This document shows positions 1 to 5,754 of a stretch of DNA of 7,279 bases, in pieces (the stretch's first letter is position 1; each line of letters opens with the position of its first letter). This stretch comes from Hyphomonas sp. GTDB taxonomy: Bacteria; Pseudomonadota; Alphaproteobacteria; Caulobacterales; Hyphomonadaceae. Under the pieces are notes generated by a model. That model was not told where the DNA came from, did no database searches, and worked only from the letters and a program-made list of their open reading frames with translations. The stretch is from the NCBI GenBank assembly GCA_003486945.1, contig DNFL01000032.1, positions 1-7,279 on the forward strand, given 5' to 3'. The translations under genes were made by a program, and so were the position numbers.

Positions 1-2228
1 CAGCCTCTGGGCGACTGGAAGTAGTAGTCACGCTTCGGCGTCGACCGAGCGATGATCTCGATCTGGCGGGCGTTGAGCCCGAACCGTTCATAGGCTTCGC
101 GCATCTGCGGCTCGCCCGCACGCTCATTCGGAAGGAAGACACGCGTCGGGCAGGATTCGATCAGGGCCGGCGCAATGCTGCTCGTGGTTATGTCGGCGAG
201 CGACTGCGTGGCGAACACGACCGCGACATTCTTCTTGCGCAGGGTCTTCAGCCATTCGCGGATACGGCCCGCAAACGCGGTATCATCGAGGAAGAGCCAG
301 GCTTCGTCGAGGATCAGGAGGGTGGGTCTGCCGTCGAAGCGGTCTTCAAGCCGCTGAAACAGGTGGGTGAGGACAGGCAGCGCGGCACCGGAGAGGTGCA
401 TCAGCTCCTCCATCTCGAAACAGGCGATATCTGACAGCGCCAGCGTGTCTTCATCGGCGTCCAGAAGCCGTCCGAGGGGGCCTTCGAGCGTGTAGGCTTC
501 GAGCGCGGTGCGCAGTTCACGGTCCTGCAGCATGAGCGAGAGCCCGGTGAGGGTGCGTTCGCTGGGCGGGGCAGAGGCGAGGGCCATCAGCCCTTCCCAG
601 AGCCGGGCTTTCAGCTCGGGCGTGAGTTTGAGGCCCGCCTTTTCGATCAGCCCGTGCAGCCAGTCGGCTGCCATGTTGGCTGCGCGCGGGTTGTCGATGT
701 TCCCGAGTGGCTGCAGGCCTGGCTGACGCGAAGCACCAAACGCGATATGGGTTCCGCCCAAGGCGAGCGTGGTTGCGCGCGCGGAGCCGCCCTTGTCGAA
801 GATGAAGACCTGTGCGCCGGGGTAACGCTGCCATTGCAGGGCGAGCACCGACAGCAGCACAGACTTGCCAGCGCCCGTCGGCCCTACAATCATCGTATGT
901 CCCACATCGCCCGCATGCAGGTTCAGCCGGAACGGTGTTGACCCGCCGGTCTGGGCTTCGATGAGGGCAGGGCCACCCATGTGGCGGTTCCAGGCGTCGC
1001 CCGCCCAGACCGCCGAGACCGGGATCATGTGGGCGAGGTTCAGTGTGTGCAGCACCGGCTGGCGGACATTGGCGTAGGGATGACCGGGGAGGCTCCCGAG
1101 CCAGGCTTCGACGGCGTTGAGGTTCTCTGCAATGACCGTGAATCCGCGGCCGTTGATGATCCGTTCGAGCGCGCGGGCCTGTTCGTCCGCGAGGCGCGCG
1201 TCTTCATGGAGGACCGTGACGGAGGTGGTCACGTAGCCATAGGAGACGAGGTCGCTCCCAAGTTCCTGGAGCGCAGCGTCAGCGTCCTGAGCCTTGTTGT
1301 CGGCATCATTGTCGACGAGCGTTGTCGGTTCATTGAACATCGTCTCGCGTAGGATCGCGCCGACCGACTTGCGCTTGGCGGCCCAGTGGCGCCGTTTCTT
1401 CGAGAGGAGTTTCTCGGCCTCGGCTTTGTCCATGGCGATGAACCGCGTCACCCAACGATAGCCGAACCCCTGGCGGTTCAGTTCGTCGAGGATGCCAGGC
1501 AGCGTCGAGGCCGGATAGCCGAGTACCGTCAGGGTACGGATATGCGCATTGCCGATCATCGGCTCCAGACCGCCGGTGAACGGTTCGTCCGCCAGCACGG
1601 CATCGAGGAAGACAGGAAGTTCCGGGACGGCGACGGGGTGGCGCTTCGTCGAGATGGTTGAGTGCAGGTAGGTGAGGGTTTCGCAGTCGGTCAGCCGCGC
1701 GATCTCGGGAAGCGCGGTGGACAGGAGGTCGAAGGCCCGTGCGGCATGCTGCTGGAATTCTTCCAGCCGGGCGCGCCAGGCATAGGCGTCTTCTGTTTTC
1801 GCCTTGGTGATCAGCACGCTTTCGGCATGACCTGCAAGATCTTCCGGCGGCAGCCAGAGCAGCGTCAGGTAATAGTCGCTCTCATAGCGCACGCCGGCTT
1901 CATCTGCAGCAATGGCGCGTTCCTCGTCGACGAGCCAGGAGACCGCATCAGGGAAAGCGCATTCCGGATAAGGCGGCGCTTCCCGGCGGACGGCCTCGAA
2001 GAAGAGCGCCCAGCCGGTGCCAAACCGGCGCAGGACATTGTTGAGACGGGCGGTGACGGCGACGAGTTCGGACTCGGTCGAGCTTTCGAGGTCCGGACCC
2101 CGATAGCGGAAGCTCGTCTGGAATGCGCCGTCCTTGTTGAGGATCACGCCCGGCGCCACGAGGCAGGCCCAGGGGAGGTAGTCGGCCAGGAGCCGCGGGC
2201 GCTCTGCGTATTCTGAGAGGTTCAGCAT
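1..2228 (-). CDS. trbE: TrbE, VirB4-family conjugative transfer ATPase (3' end cut by window edge)
   Basis: TrbE is the large VirB4-type ATPase at the cytoplasmic base of the mating-pair-formation type IV secretion system, where it powers pilus biogenesis and substrate passage. The 742 visible codons are open without a stop. The N-terminal half is the VirB4/CagE-type domain; the C-terminal half is the RecA-like motor. Walker A is GPTGAGKS at residues 449-456 (K455). Walker B is LLILDEAW at 637-644 (D641, E642), followed by the conserved VVFATQS segment. Family members are roughly 800-820 aa, so I infer that about 70-80 C-terminal residues lie left of the window. The ATG at 2228 is supported by AAGGAG eight bases upstream. 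It overlaps the trbD stop by 7 bases, which suggests coupled translation. It is the fourth gene of the trbBCDE run and nothing in it looks broken. Confidence 0.96.
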   Translation of the reverse strand, partial: MLNLSEYAERPRLLADYLPWACLVAPGVILNKDGAFQTSFRYRGPDLESSTESELVAVTARLNNVLRRFGTGWALFFEAVRREAPPYPECAFPDAVSWLVDEERAIAADEAGVRYESDYYLTLLWLPPEDLAGHAESVLITKAKTEDAYAWRARLEEFQQHAARAFDLLSTALPEIARLTDCETLTYLHSTISTKRHPVAVPELPVFLDAVLADEPFTGGLEPMIGNAHIRTLTVLGYPASTLPGILDELNRQGFGYRWVTRFIAMDKAEAEKLLSKKRRHWAAKRKSVGAILRETMFNEPTTLVDNDADNKAQDADAALQELGSDLVSYGYVTTSVTVLHEDARLADEQARALERIINGRGFTVIAENLNAVEAWLGSLPGHPYANVRQPVLHTLNLAHMIPVSAVWAGDAWNRHMGGPALIEAQTGGSTPFRLNLHAGDVGHTMIVGPTGAGKSVLLSVLALQWQRYPGAQVFIFDKGGSARATTLALGGTHIAFGASRQPGLQPLGNIDNPRAANMAADWLHGLIEKAGLKLTPELKARLWEGLMALASAPPSERTLTGLSLMLQDRELRTALEAYTLEGPLGRLLDADEDTLALSDIACFEMEELMHLSGAALPVLTHLFQRLEDRFDGRPTLLILDEAWLFLDDTAFAGRIREWLKTLRKKNVAVVFATQSLADITTSSIAPALIESCPTRVFLPNERAGEPQMREAYERFGLNARQIEIIARSTPKRDYYFQSPRG

Positions 2229-2476
2229 GAGAGATACTCCTTGTGCCGCATCGCGCGGGCCATGACGGTCATGAAGTCCGGATCGCGGCGGGCCATGAAT
2301 ACGGCCGCAGAATGTCCGCCGATCCAGATAAGGAGGCCGGGGATCCAGAGTTGCAGTCCAAGTCCAACCGCTGCGGCCACAGTCCCGATGACGATGGCCG
2401 CCGACCGCGGCGCCCCCGCCATCAGGACCGGCTCGGTCAGGGACCGGCGGACCGGGATCTCGAATCCCTCAGTCAT
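2222..2476 (-). CDS. trbD: TrbD, VirB3-like inner-membrane T4SS protein
   Basis: This 84-aa protein matches the TrbD/VirB3 family, an inner-membrane component that works with the VirB4-type ATPase (TrbE, encoded next). It opens with the family's short cytoplasmic lead, IPVRRSLTEPVLMAGAPR (residues 7-24). One long hydrophobic stretch at about 26-61 probably forms a membrane hairpin. The tail RRDPDFMTVMARAMRHKEYL (63-82) resembles the conserved DPxF...RHxxYL end of TrbD proteins. The start codon shares one base with the trbC stop (TGATG), and GGAGG lies 12 bases upstream. The stop overlaps the trbE start by 7 bases. Length and position are normal for the family. Confidence 0.93.
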   Translation of the reverse strand: MTEGFEIPVRRSLTEPVLMAGAPRSAAIVIGTVAAAVGLGLQLWIPGLLIWIGGHSAAVFMARRDPDFMTVMARAMRHKEYLSC

Positions 2477-2811
2477 CAGACGAGCGCGCCTCCGCCGAAG
2501 GAGAAGAAGGTCAGGAAGAAGCTCGTTGCCGCGAACGCGATCGAGAGGCCGAATACGATCTGGATGAGCTTGCGGAAGCCGCCGGACGTCTCGCCGAACG
2601 CGAGGGTGAGACCCGTGATCGTGATGATAATCACGGCCACGATACGCGCGACCGGGCCTTCGATCGAGGAGAGTATCTGGTCGAGCGGGCCTTCCCAGGG
2701 CATGCCGGTGCCGGCCGCATGGGCCGGGAGGGCAAGGGCTGCGGTGAGGCCGATGAGCGTCGCAACTACCTGGATGCAGCGTCGATCCGGCGCCGCCGTG
2801 AACATCGTCAT
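2476..2811 (-). CDS. trbC: TrbC, VirB2-family conjugative pilin
   Basis: TrbC is the prepilin of the conjugative pilus (VirB2 family), exported and matured at the inner membrane before assembly. The 111-aa product has the expected layout. A basic N-terminus (R10, R11) and hydrophobic core form a signal peptide that probably ends near ALPAHA (residues 27-32). A short periplasmic segment with PWEGPLDQI (38-46) follows, then two hydrophobic helices at about 54-72 and 82-103 joined by a small polar GETSGGFRK loop. The C-terminus is glycine-rich. GGAG sits seven bases before the ATG. The start overlaps the trbB stop by 4 bases (ATGA), so translation is likely coupled. In RP4 the TrbC pilin is cyclised; whether that happens here cannot be seen. 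Confidence 0.93.
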   Translation of the reverse strand: MTMFTAAPDRRCIQVVATLIGLTAALALPAHAAGTGMPWEGPLDQILSSIEGPVARIVAVIIITITGLTLAFGETSGGFRKLIQIVFGLSIAFAATSFFLTFFSFGGGALV

Positions 2812-3803
2812 GTCATGTCTCCGTGTTTGACGAGGGAAAGTTTTGGAAGGACCAGCGGCTCGGTGACGTAGTCACCGCCATTGAAGCCGGAGACGCGCAG
2901 CGCCTCTTCAATCCGGCGCGTGCCACCCGTCCGGCTCATGAACACGACCACATCGATGGCTTCGCCAATCAGGTCATGCGGCGGGACCCGCGTGGCTTCT
3001 GCGGTCAGCTGTTCGAGGCGCCGCAGCGCGCCGCTGGCAGAATTGGCATGCAATGTCGTGATCCCGCCCGGATGGCCAGTGTTCCAGGCCTTTAGGAGAT
3101 CAAGCGCCTCGCCGCCGCGAACTTCGCCGACCACAATGCGGTCAGGCCTGAGCCTCAGGGTGGAACGGACGAGCTGCTGCAGGCTGACTGCACCGGGCAC
3201 GGTCCGCAGGCGAATGGCGTTGGCCGCGGGCGGGTTCAGCTCGCGGGTATCTTCCAGAACGACGATCCTGTCGGGCTCCAGGGAAGGTTCGCGGAGAAGC
3301 GCATTGGCGAAGGTTGTTTTACCTGAGGATGTTCCACCCGCGATCAGGATATTGGCGCGGGCCGCGACGGCGTCTCTGAGGGCGAGTGCAAGACTGCGGG
3401 ACAGCGCACCTGTCTCGGCATAGTCGTCTAGCATGAAGGCTGTTTTGGACGCCTTCCGGATCGAAAAGCAGGGCGCGGTGGAGACCGGCGGCATGATGCC
3501 TTCGAACCTCTCACCGCTGCCGGGGAGTTCTGCGGAAATGACCGGCGCGCTCTTGCTGATGCTTTCACCGAGGGAAGACGCAACAAGGCGGATGACGCGC
3601 TCCCGGTCTTCGCCGGCGAGTGAGAAGCTGGCGAGCTCGATGCCGATGCCTGCGCGCTCGATCCAGACGGTGCCGTCCGGGTTCGCCATGATTTCGATCG
3701 TGGCCGGATCTTCGAGCGCCTCGCGCACGCCCGCGCAGAACGCTGTTCTGAGCATGGCGCTCAGCCTTGTCCCGGTTTCATTCATACGTGTGCTGAGGGT
3801 CAT
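2808..3803 (-). CDS. trbB: TrbB, VirB11-type secretion ATPase
   Basis: TrbB is the hexameric VirB11/GspE-type traffic ATPase that cycles at the cytoplasmic face of the type IV secretion channel. From the ATG at 3803 it is 331 aa, close to the usual 315-330. The N-terminal domain contains the family signature IEIMANPDGTVWIER. Walker A is GGTSSGKTT at residues 156-164 (K162); the second position after GGT is Ser rather than the common Gly, which the P-loop pattern allows. VVLEDTREL forms the Asp box, VGEVRGGEALDLLKAWNTGH the Walker B region (E227), and GGITTLHANSA the His box. The start is uncertain. The frame stays open to a GTG at 3917 (369 aa), with ATGs at 3908, 3845, 3803, 3785 and 3752, and none has a strong ribosome binding site. 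I chose 3803 on family length and because residues upstream look non-family. It is the first gene of the trb operon. Confidence 0.94.
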   Translation of the reverse strand: MTLSTRMNETGTRLSAMLRTAFCAGVREALEDPATIEIMANPDGTVWIERAGIGIELASFSLAGEDRERVIRLVASSLGESISKSAPVISAELPGSGERFEGIMPPVSTAPCFSIRKASKTAFMLDDYAETGALSRSLALALRDAVAARANILIAGGTSSGKTTFANALLREPSLEPDRIVVLEDTRELNPPAANAIRLRTVPGAVSLQQLVRSTLRLRPDRIVVGEVRGGEALDLLKAWNTGHPGGITTLHANSASGALRRLEQLTAEATRVPPHDLIGEAIDVVVFMSRTGGTRRIEEALRVSGFNGGDYVTEPLVLPKLSLVKHGDMT

Positions 3804-4129
3804 CAGAAATCTCGAAGTTTGGTCATGTGTTCCGGCTCCGAACATCTCTGCAGGGCGGCAACGGTTCCAGTGTGAATGGAGGCTAATGGACGCGTGTGCG
3901 GGCGACATGCGGCGCACTCGGGCAAATTGCGGCTAGATTTCCCAACTGCCCGATTTGCTGCAGATCGCGCGAACACTGCTGCCCGCCTGCGCGAATGATC
4001 TGATTAACGAAGGATGTCGCTAATCATCCAGTCTTCTGAAATCGTAGAAAGAATTGAACGAGGTGGAACCTGCGTAAATCCTCGGTTGGCATCGGTCTTG
4101 CTGAAATTCTCCTGTGAAGGGAGCTGAAC
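3804..4129. promoter_or_regulatory. Divergent control region between trbB and the DUF2285 regulator
   Basis: About 325 bases (212 if trbB starts at the GTG at 3917) separate the divergent trbB and regulator genes. The region must hold the promoters for both directions. It contains a strong dyad at 4001-4026, a ribosome binding site AAGGGAG at 4117-4123, six bases before the regulator ATG, and a 37-codon open frame at 4014-4127 that I do not call as a gene. I could not identify convincing -35/-10 pairs for either direction. A weak plus-strand candidate, TTGAAC near 4054 with TAAATC about 15 bases further on, is too poor to call. The regulatory role is inferred from the divergent layout and the dyad. 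Confidence 0.55.
4001..4026. promoter_or_regulatory. Candidate operator: inverted pair of TGATTARCGA half-sites
   Basis: The left half-site reads TGATTAACGA (4001-4010). The right half-site, read on the minus strand from 4026 to 4017, is TGATTAGCGA. They match at 9 of 10 positions about a single centre between 4013 and 4014, separated by 6 bases. This is the geometry of a site for a dimeric helix-turn-helix protein with half-site centres about 16 bp apart. It lies about 104 bases upstream of the regulator ATG and about 200 bases upstream of the chosen trbB start. Possible binders are the adjacent DUF2285 protein or an Xre/LuxR-type regulator encoded elsewhere on the element. The symmetry is seen directly; the function is inferred. 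Confidence 0.5.
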
Positions 4130-4972
4130 ATGAAGACTTTTGGACTTGAGACTGACGCGTTCACCGCGCAGTACGATTATCTCTGGCGCCTGTCCGACGA
4201 TCGCTGGGCCTGGGAATATGCACGCCGTAGCCGCAAGGTGCAGCGCTATGCCGAGAACCGCACGCCCATCGACCTCTCTGAACTCAAAGCCAACTGCGCG
4301 GATATCCGGCTGCTCAAGTCACGCGTACCGCAAAACATGGCGGAGAGGCTGGGCTTTGTGTTCATGCCTGATCCGGCGCTCAATGGCATCGATGCAGATG
4401 TTGTCTGGACGCGTCAGGCGTTTCCAGATCAGGTCGAAGTCAACTGCTGCCCTCTTGGCGTTAATGAAACCTGCGATATCTGGGAGCGCTCGGTTCCGAT
4501 CTGCAAGATCACGCACGTCACTGACGTTGCCGGCCGGGAATATCTGTTGCTGCGCGGCAAGGGCTGCGTCGTACAGGTCCGTTGCAGCGGGCTCTCGCTC
4601 TTGGGCATGGAGCCTGTTCGCATGAAGCTGACGATGTCGGACATCGCCGACTTCGAGCGGAAGGTGAAGATTCAGAAGGCAGCGCTCGCGATCCTGGGCG
4701 ACGGCCCCGACACAGAAACGCCGCGCTGGACGAAACGCACACAGATCCTTCGCAACGGCCTGATCGCGCTCGACTGTCTTGATCTGGGTATGTCGCGCCG
4801 GGATGTTGCCCTGATGCTCTATGGCGAGGCCCGCGTAGACGAGGAATGGAACGGCCCGTCGATGAAGCATGCCATCCGCTATCTCGTGCTCAAGGCTGAA
4901 GCGCTGCGGGACGGTGGCTACTTTGTCGAGCTGCTCGGCTCTCAACTGGCCTTTGACCGCACAGCGGCTTGA
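4130..4972 (+). CDS. DUF6499-DUF2285 ICE transcriptional regulator (FseA-like layout)
   Basis: This 280-aa protein combines the two domains typical of regulators carried on alphaproteobacterial ICEs. Residues about 15-45 (YDYLWRLSDDRWAWEYARRS and following) match the short N-terminal DUF6499 pattern, with its AWEYxRR core. From about 65 to the end it follows the DUF2285 pattern: GFVFMPDPALNGIDADVVW in the middle, then a C-terminal helix-turn-helix-like segment at about 199-268. The latter includes ALDCLDLGMSRRDVALMLYG and RYLVLKAEALRDGGY. In ICEMlSymR7A the same pair of domains forms FseA, the activator of excision, made by ribosomal frameshifting across two frames; here both lie in one continuous frame. 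AAGGGAG six bases before the ATG supports the start. It is divergent from trbB. A role in controlling excision or transfer is inferred from family and position, not shown. Confidence 0.85.
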   Translation: MKTFGLETDAFTAQYDYLWRLSDDRWAWEYARRSRKVQRYAENRTPIDLSELKANCADIRLLKSRVPQNMAERLGFVFMPDPALNGIDADVVWTRQAFPDQVEVNCCPLGVNETCDIWERSVPICKITHVTDVAGREYLLLRGKGCVVQVRCSGLSLLGMEPVRMKLTMSDIADFERKVKIQKAALAILGDGPDTETPRWTKRTQILRNGLIALDCLDLGMSRRDVALMLYGEARVDEEWNGPSMKHAIRYLVLKAEALRDGGYFVELLGSQLAFDRTAA

Positions 4973-4994
4973 TTAGGCAATGTCTGTTTGTGTG

Positions 4995-5019
4995 CCGCCC
5001 GCGTATGCGCGCGGGGCGG
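4995..5019 (+). terminator. GC-rich hairpin just after the regulator gene; possible terminator without T-tract
   Basis: CCGCCC pairs with GGGCGG and GCG with CGC to make a nine-pair stem with one bulged G (5013) and a six-base loop. It begins 22 bases after the regulator stop, the usual place for a terminator. No run of T follows, so it is not a classical intrinsic terminator. It may instead be one stem of the larger folded segment. Confidence 0.3.
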
Positions 5020-5152
5020 TCCGGCCTTCGGCCTGCCCGGCGGGGCTCAATGAGGGTCCGGTAGTCTGTCCGCAAGTCCGTGGCTGGGACCTGCCGGCGG
5101 CACGCGCTCCGCGCTTCCCACTGTCCGCATGGTTTTTAAGGGGGAAGGCCGT

Positions 5153-5173
5153 CTCTGGCGACTGCGGCCAGAG
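5153..5173. other. Perfect 7-bp hairpin
   Basis: CTCTGGC at 5153-5159 is exactly complementary to GCCAGAG at 5167-5173, with a seven-base loop GACTGCG. It lies 30 bases past the stop of the convergent minus-strand gene and could stabilise or help end its transcript. No adjacent T-run is present on either strand, so a terminator call is not justified. Confidence 0.35.
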
Positions 5174-5203
5174 GGGTCGCGGGCACTCGATTGAGTAGGG
5201 TGT

Positions 5204-5641
5204 TCAGGCTGCGCTGCGGGCCGGTATCACCCTGCGCATCATACCCGTGCGATTATCTGCTTTGAAGTCCATTTGGAGCAGTGCTGCTAGCAGGTCTCTA
5301 TCTTCGGGAATGGCAAAGAGATCGATGCGCGCAGCGCCGCGCGAGGTGAGCCATAGGCTTGCCTCGGCGAGGAGCTCGTGCACATCGGATGTCCATGTTT
5401 CGGTTTGCGCGGCGATGATTGCTGGAATTGTGCCCTTGCCGTCTTCAAAGCTGATCCAGATTGCGGCAGTCAGGCACTCCTTCCGCACTCCAGCCAGGAT
5501 GCGGGATGCTGTGTCTTGTGCGGGCAGGGCGCCGATGAAACGCCCAGTCTCGCAGAGCCTCGACAGCTCTGCCGTGTCGCTTTGACGGAAATCTCGGATG
5601 TGAAGCGCCATGACGGGGAAGTCATGGAAAGATTCGGGCAT
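5204..5641 (-). CDS. Small hypothetical protein with a GNAT-like fold pattern
   Basis: I do not recognise a named family for this 145-aa protein. After a short lead it begins LHIRDFRQSDTAELSRLCET, like the first strand and helix of GNAT acetyltransferases. It ends with an amphipathic helix LLAEASLWLTSRGA, then a strand RIDLFAIPED and LLQMDFKADNRTGMMRR, which resembles the last part of the GNAT fold (GA..I.L...ED..L...L..M.F). The acetyl-CoA pyrophosphate-binding signature (Q/RxxGxG/A) expected before that helix is missing. If it is a GNAT relative it may be non-catalytic. The frame upstream has a stop five codons before the ATG, and GGAAG lies three bases before it, so 5641 is the earliest start; ATG at 5611 is an alternative. 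It is divergent from the methyltransferase gene (113-base gap) and convergent with the regulator. A functional link to the methyltransferase is possible but unproven. Confidence 0.6.
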   Translation of the reverse strand: MPESFHDFPVMALHIRDFRQSDTAELSRLCETGRFIGALPAQDTASRILAGVRKECLTAAIWISFEDGKGTIPAIIAAQTETWTSDVHELLAEASLWLTSRGAARIDLFAIPEDRDLLAALLQMDFKADNRTGMMRRVIPARSAA

Positions 5642-5699
5642 CGGCTTCCAGCGTCAGATCAAAAGAGGTCGTCCAAGGCAGTGCCGCGCCCAGAATCGG

Positions 5700-5727
5700 T
5701 TCAACTTCTGATCCTTTTGGGCATAGT
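5700..5727 (+). promoter_or_regulatory. Weak candidate promoter for the methyltransferase gene
   Basis: TTCAAC (5700-5705) and CATAGT (5722-5727) are 16 bases apart and lie a sensible distance before the ATG at 5755. They match the sigma-70 consensus at only 3 and 4 of 6 positions. The gap between the divergent genes must contain a promoter, but this exact pair is a guess. Confidence 0.2.
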
Positions 5728-5754
5728 GGGCGCTCAGGAATTCGGAAGTGAACT

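Larger units (their letters stand above)
4973..5203. other. Gene-free, hairpin-rich GC segment; possible structured RNA or cis element
   Basis: No credible gene lies in these 231 bases between two convergent genes. Several local inverted repeats occur in series. They are a 9-bp stem with one bulge at 4995-5019, GGCC-TTC-GGCC at 5023-5033, TGCC-GGC-GGCA at 5092-5102, GCGC-TCC-GCGC at 5104-5114, and a 7-bp stem at 5153-5173. A T5 run followed by AAGGGGG at about 5131-5144 lies just before the last stem. The composition is sharply GC-rich except for that run. This could be a bidirectional termination zone, a non-coding RNA, or a folded cis site such as an origin of transfer. I cannot choose between these from the sequence. 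Confidence 0.4.

Noticed and set aside
1662..2216. Long plus-strand open frame (184 aa) opposite trbE
   Set aside because: It lies entirely antisense to the well-supported TrbE frame. Its product is low-complexity, GC-driven sequence with no recognisable domain.
2243..2830. Plus-strand 195-aa open frame across trbD and trbC
   Set aside because: It is antisense to two recognisable conjugation genes; the Arg/Pro-rich translation is typical of a shadow frame.
3306..3338. Ser in the TrbB Walker A loop (GGTSSGKTT) as a sign of an inactive ATPase
   Set aside because: The position is variable in the P-loop consensus; the essential GKT is intact, as are the Walker B and His boxes.
2881..3423. Plus-strand 180-aa open frame opposite trbB
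   Set aside because: It overlaps the P-loop and Walker B coding region of trbB on the other strand and has Ser/Arg-rich composition without motifs.
4319..4945. Minus-strand 208-aa open frame opposite the DUF2285 regulator
   Set aside because: The plus-strand frame carries both family domains and a good ribosome binding site. The antisense product has no family pattern.
5047..5194. CTCAAT near 5047 and ATTGAG near 5190 as a long-range stem closing the hairpin-rich segment
   Set aside because: Six-base complementarity over about 140 bases is not significant alone; covariance data would be needed.
5660..5719. CAAAAG (5660-5665) and CTTTTG (5714-5719) as an inverted repeat between the divergent genes
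   Set aside because: The six-base arms are 48 bases apart and no extension matches, so this is expected by chance.
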